NCBI GenBank assembly: GCA_020859725.1
Contig: JAJBVR010000201.1
Location: 1-11,258, forward strand
Direction of reading: 5' to 3'
Length of the DNA: 11,258 nucleotides
From: Clostridiales bacterium
GTDB taxonomy: Bacteria; Bacillota; Clostridia; Oscillospirales; Acutalibacteraceae
This document shows, piece by piece, positions 6,008 to 11,258 of the stretch. The notes under the pieces are model-generated. The model saw only the letters and a program-made list of their open reading frames with translations, ran no database searches and was not told where the DNA came from. Both the position numbers and the translations under genes were made by a program. The stretch's first letter is position 1. The number at the start of each line of letters is the position of its first letter.

Positions 6008-6210
6008 TGAAAGCAGCGGAAATAAAGGCTTTAAGCGCTGAACAGCGCGCGGCAAAGCTTGCGGAACTTAAAGAGGAACTCTTTAATCTTCACTTTCAGC
6101 AGGCTATCAACCAGCTCGACAACCCAATGAGAATAAAAGCCGTAAGAAAAGATATCGCTCGCATCAAAACCGTTGAGAGAGAAATCGAACTTGCAGGCTC
6201 AAATTCTTAA
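6007..6210 (+). CDS. rpmC: 50S ribosomal protein L29
   Basis: L29 is a small two-helix protein next to L23 at the tunnel exit. At 67 residues it is typical. The first helix carries LSAEQRAAKLAELKEELFNL and the second NPMRIKAVRKDIARIKTVE, the classic L29 pattern. The ATG overlaps the rplP stop (TAATG at 6005-6009), and GGGAGG within the end of rplP supplies the ribosome binding site. Spacing to rpsQ is 18 bases. Confidence 0.97.
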   Translation: MKAAEIKALSAEQRAAKLAELKEELFNLHFQQAINQLDNPMRIKAVRKDIARIKTVEREIELAGSNS

Positions 6211-6228
6211 GATAGGAGGCAGTTTATT

Positions 6229-6486
6229 ATGAGCGAAAGAAACCTCAGAAAAACAAGAGTTGGTATCGTAACAAGTGATAAGATGGATAAAACCGTTGTT
6301 GTTTCAATTAAAGACAAGGTTCGCCATCCGCTTTACGGTAAAATTATTAACCGCACGGTTAAATATAAAGCACACGATGAGGAAAATACTTGCGGAATAG
6401 GCGATAAAGTTCTTATTATGGAAACACGCCCGCTCAGCAAGGATAAAAGATGGCGTGTGGTTCAAATTATTGAAAAGGCAAAGTAA
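6229..6486 (+). CDS. rpsQ: 30S ribosomal protein S17
   Basis: S17 is an OB-fold protein that binds 16S rRNA early in 30S assembly. It has 85 residues, normal length. [19 protein letters not shown] leads into [19 protein letters not shown], then [20 protein letters not shown], all canonical. GGAGG lies upstream of the ATG after the rpmC stop. A 94-base spacer with a hairpin follows before rplN, so this gene marks one of the few breaks in the packing of the operon. Confidence 0.97.
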   Translation: MSERNLRKTRVGIVTSDKMDKTVVVSIKDKVRHPLYGKIINRTVKYKAHDEENTCGIGDKVLIMETRPLSKDKRWRVVQIIEKAK

Positions 6487-6532
6487 TCATTGCGAATTAC
6501 AAACGCTTTTATAAATTAGTTTTAAAATAATA

Positions 6533-6562
6533 ACTGCAAGATGCAAAGTGTTATTTTGCAGT
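6533..6562 (+). promoter_or_regulatory. Hairpin in the rpsQ-rplN spacer
   Basis: ACTGCAA (6533-6539) and TTGCAGT (6556-6562) form a perfect 7-bp stem with a 16-base loop, just before the rplN ribosome binding site (GAAGGAGG, 6565-6572). No T-run follows. The 94-base spacer (6487-6580) is AT-rich and has no strong promoter. This is near the classical S10/spc operon boundary (rpsQ | rplN), so a processing or control role is possible but unproven. Confidence 0.45.
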
Positions 6563-6580
6563 ACGAAGGAGGAAAATGCT

Positions 6581-6949
6581 ATGATACAACAGGAAAGTCG
6601 TCTTAAAGTTGCAGACAATACCGGTGCTAAAGAGCTTCTTTGCATTCGTGTTCTCGGCGGCTCCGGAAGAAGATATGCCAATATCGGCGATGTTATTGTG
6701 GCTTCCGTGAAAAAGGCCGCACCTAACGGCGTTGTAAAAAAAGGCGAAGTTGTTAAAGCAGTCATCGTTCGTACAACTAAAGGTGTACGTCGTGACGACG
6801 GTCAGTACATTCGTTTTGATGAAAATGCTGCCGTAATTATTAAAGAGGATAAAACTCCTCGTGGCACCCGTATATTCGGACCGGTTGCAAGAGAGCTTCG
6901 TGATAAGGATTATATGAAAATCCTTTCTCTTGCCCCGGAAGTACTTTAA
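6581..6949 (+). CDS. rplN: 50S ribosomal protein L14
   Basis: L14 lies at the subunit interface and forms an inter-subunit bridge with 16S rRNA. From ATG 6581 it has 122 residues, exactly the usual size. An in-frame ATG at 6548 would add 11 residues foreign to the family, and its codons run through the hairpin and ribosome binding site, so 6581 is preferred (GAAGGAGG at 6565-6572). [30 protein letters not shown] and [17 protein letters not shown] are the family signatures. It is the first gene of the spc part. Confidence 0.98.
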   Translation: MIQQESRLKVADNTGAKELLCIRVLGGSGRRYANIGDVIVASVKKAAPNGVVKKGEVVKAVIVRTTKGVRRDDGQYIRFDENAAVIIKEDKTPRGTRIFGPVARELRDKDYMKILSLAPEVL

Positions 6950-6964
6950 TGGAGGTGCACGCTG

Positions 6965-7267
6965 ATGAGTAAAATGTTTGTTAAAACCGGTGACACGGTT
7001 ATGGTGCTCAGCGGTAAATCAAAAGGTGTTAAGGGCGAAGTAATTGCCGTTAGCCCTAAGGAAAACAAGGTTATTGTTAAAAACGTTAACGTTGTAACCA
7101 AGCATGTTAAACCCCGTAAAATGGGTGATCAGGGCGGTCTTATTGAAGTTGAGTCAGCGCTTTATGCTTCAAAAGTTCAGCTTGTTTGCCCAAAATGCGG
7201 AAAGGCAACACGTGTGGGCCGCAATGGCGGAAAACGTGTTTGCAAGCAATGCGCTAATGAATTTTAA
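6965..7267 (+). CDS. rplX: 50S ribosomal protein L24 with zinc ribbon
   Basis: L24 starts 50S assembly by binding the 5' end of 23S rRNA. It has 100 residues. The N-terminal KOW-type domain shows GDTVMVLSGKSKGVKGEV (9-26). The C-terminus carries CPKC (75-78) and CKQC (93-96), a four-cysteine zinc ribbon found in the cysteine-bearing version of L24 common in Bacillota and lacking in some lineages. That suggests the cell is not adapted to dispense with zinc in this protein. GGAGGTG (6951-6957) sets the start, two bases after the rplN stop. Confidence 0.97.
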   Translation: MSKMFVKTGDTVMVLSGKSKGVKGEVIAVSPKENKVIVKNVNVVTKHVKPRKMGDQGGLIEVESALYASKVQLVCPKCGKATRVGRNGGKRVCKQCANEF

Positions 7268-7287
7268 GTAAGGGAGGAACATAACAA

Positions 7288-7830
7288 ATGGCTGCAAGAT
7301 TAAAAGAAGCCTACAAGAGCGATGTCGCTCCTGCATTGATGAAAAAATTTGAATACAAATCTGTTATGCAAACCCCAAAGCTTGACAAGATTGTTCTCAA
7401 TGTTGGTTGCGGTGAAGCCCGTGAAAATTCAAAGGTTGTAGACGCTATTATCAATGATTTAAGCGTTATTACTGGTCAAAGACCGATTATATGCCGCGCA
7501 AAGAAGTCTGTTGCAAACTTCAAGCTGCGTGAAGGTATGTCAATCGGTGTTAAAGTTACTCTCCGCGGAGATAAAATGTATGAATTTCTTGACAGATTTT
7601 TCAATCTTGCTCTTCCGAGAGTGCGCGATTTCAGAGGTATAAATCCAAATTCTTTTGACGGCCGCGGCAATTACGCTATGGGTATCAAAGAACAGTTGAT
7701 TTTCCCTGAAATCGAATATGATAAGATTGATTCCGTACGCGGAATGGATATTATTATGGTAACAACAGCTAATACAGATGAAGAAGGCAGAGAGCTGCTT
7801 AGATTATTAGGCGCTCCGTTTTCAGAGTAA
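7288..7830 (+). CDS. rplE: 50S ribosomal protein L5
   Basis: L5 binds 5S rRNA in the central protuberance and contacts the P-site tRNA elbow. It is 180 residues, normal. Signatures are [14 protein letters not shown] (31-44), the [21 protein letters not shown] stretch starting near 63, and the C-terminal [22 protein letters not shown] upstream fixes the start. In E. coli the rplX-rplE region carries the S8 feedback site; here the 20-base spacer shows no room for such a structure ahead of the start, so that control is not evident. It ends 12 bases before rpsZ. Confidence 0.98.
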   Translation: MAARLKEAYKSDVAPALMKKFEYKSVMQTPKLDKIVLNVGCGEARENSKVVDAIINDLSVITGQRPIICRAKKSVANFKLREGMSIGVKVTLRGDKMYEFLDRFFNLALPRVRDFRGINPNSFDGRGNYAMGIKEQLIFPEIEYDKIDSVRGMDIIMVTTANTDEEGRELLRLLGAPFSE

Positions 7831-7842
7831 GGAGGGATTATC

Positions 7843-8028
7843 GTGGCTAAAACATCTATGAAAGTTAAGGCTGCAAGGCCTGCTAAGTATTCAACAAGAG
7901 CTTACAACAGATGTAAGATCTGCGGTAGACCTCATGCTTATCTTCGTAAGTATGGCGTATGCCGTATATGCTTCAGGGAACTTGCTCACAAGGGTGAAAT
8001 TCCCGGAGTAACAAAATCTTCTTGGTAA
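7843..8028 (+). CDS. rpsZ: 30S ribosomal protein S14, zinc-binding type Z
   Basis: S14 binds the 30S head late in assembly. At 61 residues this is the short zinc-containing form rather than the long zinc-free form of about 89-100 residues. Cys24, Cys27, Cys40 and Cys43 give the CxxC-x12-CxxC zinc site, within [21 protein letters not shown]. It starts with GTG, the only non-ATG start I assign in this operon, with GGAGGG at 7831-7836 and the canonical [13 protein letters not shown] N-terminus. A zinc-independent paralogue, if any, would lie elsewhere in the genome. A 39-base spacer follows before rpsH. Confidence 0.97.
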   Translation: MAKTSMKVKAARPAKYSTRAYNRCKICGRPHAYLRKYGVCRICFRELAHKGEIPGVTKSSW

Positions 8029-8067
8029 GAACCGGGAAATTGCTAAATTTATAAGGAGGAAATATCA

Positions 8068-8466
8068 ATGCATATTACAGATCCAATAGCTGATATGCTT
8101 ACAAGAATTCGTAACGCTAATTCAGCAAAGCACGATACAGTAGATATTCCTGCGTCAAACATGAAGAAAGCAATTGCTCAGATTCTTGTTGATGAAGGTT
8201 ATATCAAAGGTTATAAAGTTATTGAAGATGAAAAACAGGGCATTATCCGCGTAACTCTTAAGTATACCGAGGGTAAGGCGAAGGTTATTACAGGTCTTCG
8301 CAGAGTTTCAAAGCCGGGTCTTCGTATTTATTCAAATGTTGAAGATATGCCAAAGGTTATGAAAGGACTCGGAGTTGCAATAGTTTCAACTTCAAAGGGA
8401 GTTATGACAGACAGAGAAGCCCGCAAACAGAATGTTGGCGGGGAAGTATTAGCGTTCATTTGGTAA
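8068..8466 (+). CDS. rpsH: 30S ribosomal protein S8
   Basis: S8 binds helix 21 of 16S rRNA and is central to 30S platform assembly; in E. coli it also represses the spc operon. It is 132 residues, normal. [18 protein letters not shown] is the canonical N-terminus. [20 protein letters not shown] near the C-terminus is the RNA-binding signature. AAGGAGGA (8053-8060) sets the start. The stop codon is part of a full anti-SD match, TAAGGAGGTG (8464-8473), which serves rplF. Confidence 0.98.
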   Translation: MHITDPIADMLTRIRNANSAKHDTVDIPASNMKKAIAQILVDEGYIKGYKVIEDEKQGIIRVTLKYTEGKAKVITGLRRVSKPGLRIYSNVEDMPKVMKGLGVAIVSTSKGVMTDREARKQNVGGEVLAFIW

Positions 8467-8481
8467 GGAGGTGCAGTTAGG

Positions 8482-9021
8482 ATGTCACGTATAGGCTTAA
8501 AGCCAATCGCTGTTCCTGCCGGCGTTAATGTAACAATCAACGGCAACACTGTAACCGTAAAAGGGCCAAATGGTACTCTTACTATGGATAAACATCCGAA
8601 TATCAGTGTTTGTATGGAAAGCAGCGAAATTAATGTTGCAAGACCTAATGACGATAAAGAAAACAGAGCCCTTCACGGTCTTACGCGTGCTCTTATCGCC
8701 AATATGGTTGAAGGCGTTACAAACGGCTTCAAAAAAATTCTTGAAGTAAACGGTGTTGGTTATCGTGTTCAAATGCAGGGTGCAAATCTTGTTATGAATC
8801 TCGGTTTCTCGCATCAGGTAATAATGACAGCCCCCGAAGGTGTTAAAATTGAATGCCCAACAGCAAATCAGATTGTTGTTTCCGGCGCCGATAAGCAGGC
8901 AGTGGGTCAGTTCGCGGCTCAGATTCGTGAAAAAAGACCTCCGGAGCCTTATAAAGGCAAGGGCATCAAATATGCTGAAGAGCATATTCGCCGCAAAGAG
9001 GGTAAAGCAGGTAAGAAATAA
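8482..9021 (+). CDS. rplF: 50S ribosomal protein L6
   Basis: L6 lies near the factor-binding site and the sarcin-ricin loop and is needed for late 50S maturation. It has 179 residues in two similar domains. MSRIGLKPIAVPAGV opens the first, and the C-terminal signature RPPEPYKGKGIKY (152-164) closes the second. The upstream ribosome binding site, TAAGGAGGTG (8464-8473), includes the rpsH stop codon. Spacing to rplR is 18 bases. Confidence 0.98.
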   Translation: MSRIGLKPIAVPAGVNVTINGNTVTVKGPNGTLTMDKHPNISVCMESSEINVARPNDDKENRALHGLTRALIANMVEGVTNGFKKILEVNGVGYRVQMQGANLVMNLGFSHQVIMTAPEGVKIECPTANQIVVSGADKQAVGQFAAQIREKRPPEPYKGKGIKYAEEHIRRKEGKAGKK

Positions 9022-9039
9022 AGGAAGGAGTGAATTACA

Positions 9040-9399
9040 ATGGTTTCAAGGCAAGATGCCAATAAGGCAAGGCAAAAGCGTCACAAAAGAGTACGCGGAA
9101 AGATTTCAGGCACTGTTGATTGTCCAAGACTTAACGTATATCGCTCCCTCAGCAATATTTACGTTCAGCTTATTGATGATGTTGCGGGTGTTACTCTTGC
9201 TCAGGCTTCAACAGTTGAAAAGGAATTTACAGCTTACGGCGGCAATATAGAAGCGGCAAAGGCTGTTGGAAAAACATTAGCAGAAAGAGCCAAGGCAAAG
9301 GGCATTGAAGAATGTGTGTTTGACCGCGGCGGTTACGTTTATCACGGCCGTGTTGCTGCTGTTGCAGACGGAGCCCGTGAAGGCGGACTTAAGTTCTAA
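9040..9399 (+). CDS. rplR: 50S ribosomal protein L18
   Basis: L18 joins L5 on 5S rRNA and carries it into the central protuberance. It has 119 residues, normal length. The basic N-terminus ([19 protein letters not shown]), the [16 protein letters not shown] strand and the C-terminal [23 protein letters not shown] are family hallmarks. AAGGAAGGAG upstream sets the start. It is followed by rpsE after 19 bases. Confidence 0.98.
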   Translation: MVSRQDANKARQKRHKRVRGKISGTVDCPRLNVYRSLSNIYVQLIDDVAGVTLAQASTVEKEFTAYGGNIEAAKAVGKTLAERAKAKGIEECVFDRGGYVYHGRVAAVADGAREGGLKF

Positions 9400-9418
9400 C
9401 GAAGGAGGATAATACTTT

Positions 9419-9919
9419 ATGGCAAAGATTGACGTGTCTTCAATGGAACTTGAAGAAAGAGTTGTAACCATTAACCGTGTTTCTAAAACCGTAAAGGGCG
9501 GAAGAATTTATAAGTTTTCGGCTCTTGTTGTTGTAGGTGATGGTAACGGTCTTGTAGGCTTCGGTATCGGTAAATCCGGAGAAGCTCCCGACGCTATACG
9601 CAAAGGTATCGAGGATGCAAGAAAAAATGTTATGAAAGTTGCTTTAAGAGGTTCAACTATTCCTCATGAGGTAACCGGGAAGTTCGGCGCGGGCGAAGTG
9701 CTTCTTATGCCGGCTCCGAAAGGTACTGGAGTTATTGCCGGCGGTCCGGTTCGTGCAGTTGTTGAAACTGTGGGTATCGGGGATATTCGTACCAAGGCAA
9801 TAAGGTCCAATAATCCTTATAATGTTGTAAGGGCCACTATGAACGGTCTTGCTCAGCTTCGCACTGCTGAAGAAGTTGCCGCAATCCGCGGTAAATCAGT
9901 TAAAGAAATTATGGATTAA
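9419..9919 (+). CDS. rpsE: 30S ribosomal protein S5
   Basis: S5 helps keep decoding accurate and guides mRNA at the entry site. It is 166 residues, as in B. subtilis. The N-terminal double-stranded-RNA-binding-like domain has [22 protein letters not shown]. The loop at 26-29 (KGGR), where spectinomycin resistance changes arise, looks wild type. The second domain has [21 protein letters not shown], then the [15 protein letters not shown] signature. GAAGGAGG (9401-9408) sets the start. Its stop codon overlaps the rpmD ribosome binding site. Confidence 0.98.
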   Translation: MAKIDVSSMELEERVVTINRVSKTVKGGRIYKFSALVVVGDGNGLVGFGIGKSGEAPDAIRKGIEDARKNVMKVALRGSTIPHEVTGKFGAGEVLLMPAPKGTGVIAGGPVRAVVETVGIGDIRTKAIRSNNPYNVVRATMNGLAQLRTAEEVAAIRGKSVKEIMD

Positions 9920-9933
9920 GGAGGGCTGAAGTA

Positions 9934-10113
9934 ATGGCAGATATTAAAATTAAACTTAAAAAAAGTTTGATCGGCAGCAAAAAAGATCAAATTGCCACAG
10001 CTCATTCCCTTGGTCTTCGCAATGTTGGCAATGTAACGGTTCAGCCGAATAATGATCAAACACAGGGTAAAATCAAAAAGATTTCCCACCTTGTTCAGAT
10101 TGAAGAAGCATAA
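9934..10113 (+). CDS. rpmD: 50S ribosomal protein L30
   Basis: L30 is a small 50S protein present in many but not all bacteria. This frame encodes 59 residues, MADIKIKLKKSLIGSKKDQI onward. It has the family pattern: a basic strand, then KKDQIATAHSLGLRNVGNVTVQPN, and a C-terminal GKIKKISHLVQIEE strand. Its place between rpsE and rplO is the invariant one. AAGGAGGG right at the rpsE stop (from 9918) supplies the ribosome binding site. The short length makes it easy to miss, but length, motif and position agree. Confidence 0.97.
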   Translation: MADIKIKLKKSLIGSKKDQIATAHSLGLRNVGNVTVQPNNDQTQGKIKKISHLVQIEEA

Positions 10114-10129
10114 GAGGAGGTGCAGATAA

Positions 10130-10573
10130 ATGAAATTACATGAACTTTCTCCTGCTGAAGGCTCAAAGAAAGCTGTTAAAAGAATCGGTCGCGGCGTTGC
10201 TTCAGGGCAGGGCAAAACTGCCGGTAAAGGTCATAAAGGAGCTAAAGCCCGTTCAGGTTACAGCAGACGACCGGGATTTGAAGGCGGTCAGATGCCGCTT
10301 CAAAGGCGAGTTCCTAAAAGAGGTTTTAACAATATTTTCCGTGAAGAGTATGCTATTGTAAATGTTGATGCTCTTAACGAAAGATTTGAGGCTAATTCTA
10401 TAGTAGATGCCGAGAGTCTTAAGGCATGCGGTCTTGTTAAAAAAGAACTTGCCGGAATCAAGGTCCTCGGAAACGGTGATATTACCAAGGCATTAACTGT
10501 TAAGGTTAACGCTGTCAGTGAATCGGCAAAGTCAAAAATTGAAGCTGCAGGTGGCACGGTGGAGGTACTTTAA
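10130..10573 (+). CDS. rplO: 50S ribosomal protein L15
   Basis: L15 is a late-assembling 23S rRNA binder. It has 147 residues, normal. The N-terminal half is a Gly/Arg/Lys-rich extended tail ([18 protein letters not shown], 20-37, then [21 protein letters not shown]). The C-terminal half is the globular domain ending in [18 protein letters not shown] (10114-10122) sets the start. The last codons hold the GGAGGT (10561-10566) used by secY, and the stop codon directly abuts the secY ATG, so the two are probably translated in a coupled way. Confidence 0.98.
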   Translation: MKLHELSPAEGSKKAVKRIGRGVASGQGKTAGKGHKGAKARSGYSRRPGFEGGQMPLQRRVPKRGFNNIFREEYAIVNVDALNERFEANSIVDAESLKACGLVKKELAGIKVLGNGDITKALTVKVNAVSESAKSKIEAAGGTVEVL

Positions 10574-11258
10574 ATGATAAAGACCATCGTTAATGCGTGG
10601 AAAATGCCGGAAATCAGAAGAAAACTGCTTTTCACCGCATTTATTATTCTTGTTTTCAGAATTGGCTCTTTTATTCCTGTTCCGTTTCTTAACATTGTTG
10701 ATGAAATTAATGTTGGAAAGGGAAACACTATATTAACCTATTTAAGCCTTATGACGGGAAGTGCTTTTACTTACGGCACAATTTTCGCAATGTCGATTAC
10801 CCCGTATATCAACTCGTCAATTATTATGCAGCTTCTTGCTGTTGCTATACCGGCGCTTGAAAGGCTTCAAAAAGAGGGCGAAGAGGGCAGAAAAAAGATT
10901 GCGTCCATAACACGTGTTGTTACAGTTGTTTTGGGTATAATTCAATCTCTTGCTTATTTCTTTTTCCTCCGTGCAAACGGTTATTTGATGACTGATTCAT
11001 CTGGCGCCGCGTTTACAGGATTTGCGGCTGTGTTCCAGGCGCTTGTTATTATTCTTGTTTTAACTGCCGGAACGGCGGTTATTATGTGGCTTGGTGAGCA
11101 AATTACGATAGACGGTATCGGAAACGGTATTTCAATTATTCTTTTTGCCGGTATCGTTTCAAGATTCCCAACTATTATTAATATGTATATTGATTATTTT
11201 AATATAGTTTGTATGTTATATATTTTATTTGTACGATCAATATTTATATTTTTAATTC
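10574..11258 (+). CDS. secY: Protein translocase channel subunit SecY, 5' part only
   Basis: SecY is the central membrane channel of the Sec translocon, working with SecE, SecG, SecA and the ribosome. The frame is open for 228 codons and runs off the window, about half of the usual 420-440 residues. A short cytosolic N-terminus precedes TM1 (about 18-37, LVFRIGSFIPVP). The plug and TM2 region follows (FAMSITPYINSSIIMQLL, 71-88). Next come the basic loop LQKEGEEGRKKIASITR (98-114), TM3 and TM4, and GEQITIDGIGNGISIILFAG (174-193), a hallmark. ATG 10574 follows the rplO stop with no gap. The last 80 or so bases are much more AT-rich, and residues after about 205 do not resemble SecY proteins I recall, so the 3' edge may be less reliable. 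Confidence 0.95.
   Translation, partial: MIKTIVNAWKMPEIRRKLLFTAFIILVFRIGSFIPVPFLNIVDEINVGKGNTILTYLSLMTGSAFTYGTIFAMSITPYINSSIIMQLLAVAIPALERLQKEGEEGRKKIASITRVVTVVLGIIQSLAYFFFLRANGYLMTDSSGAAFTGFAAVFQALVIILVLTAGTAVIMWLGEQITIDGIGNGISIILFAGIVSRFPTIINMYIDYFNIVCMLYILFVRSIFIFLI

Noticed and set aside
6490..6528. Possible promoter for the spc genes (TTGCGA with TAAATT or TAAAAT)
   Set aside because: The -10 matches are partial and the spacing is off for the better one (TAAAAT); well below the quality of the promoter at 967-995.
6548..6580. Upstream in-frame start for L14
   Set aside because: It would translate through the ribosome binding site and add 11 non-family residues.
7268..7287. S8 feedback-binding site between rplX and rplE, as in E. 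coli
   Set aside because: The spacer is only 20 bases and is mostly ribosome binding site; no helix-21-like structure is visible.
8497..8985. 162-codon frame on the minus strand within rplF
   Set aside because: It lies entirely opposite a certain L6 gene, has no ribosome binding site and has unlikely composition; a shadow frame. The same applies to the minus-strand frames at 1235-1537, 1492-1818, 3879-4199 and 5591-6055.

Overview
This window looks like a piece of a low-to-mid GC Bacillota genome, most likely a Clostridia/Oscillospirales-type spore former, possibly from a metagenome. The signs are strong AGGAGG-type ribosome binding sites, the unbroken S10-spc gene order, a four-cysteine zinc S14, an L24 with an added CxxC/CxxC ribbon, a clostridial-looking S10 loop, and a collagen-like protein typical of spore surfaces.

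Layout: (1) 1-708 holds a collagen-like Gly-X-Thr repeat protein with a Cys-rich head and a conserved C-terminal tail. (2) 709-1321 is a 613-base non-coding interval. It contains an AT-rich stretch with no gene, a 12-bp-stem intrinsic terminator (847-890), a perfect consensus sigma-A promoter (TTGACA-17-TATAAT, 967-995) with an AT-rich upstream tract, and a structured leader of about 320 nt. The leader contains several hairpins, an intrinsic-terminator-like attenuator (1211-1236) and a 10-bp long-range helix around it. (3) 1322-11258 is the S10-spc ribosomal protein operon, all on the + strand: rpsJ, rplC, rplD, rplW, rplB, rpsS, rplV, rpsC, rplP, rpmC, rpsQ, rplN, rplX, rplE, rpsZ (zinc S14), rpsH, rplF, rplR, rpsE, rpmD, rplO and a truncated secY that runs off the end of the window.

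The 21 complete ribosomal genes are close to normal family length, and I saw no frameshifts. They are tightly packed: three TAATG one-base overlaps (rplD/rplW, rpsC/rplP, rplP/rpmC), and rplO and secY directly abut. The products assemble into both ribosomal subunits, and SecY forms the membrane channel that receives exported nascent chains. The only clear upstream control element is the promoter plus leader before rpsJ. Three intra-operon spacers (rpsJ-rplC, rplW-rplB, rpsQ-rplN) hold small perfect hairpins.

I see no phage, transposon, CRISPR, tRNA or rRNA. The coding content is ordinary core genome. The most interesting part is the long rpsJ leader with its attenuator, a candidate cis-regulatory RNA for the whole operon. 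I do not recognise it as any RNA family I know, and I could not search for it.
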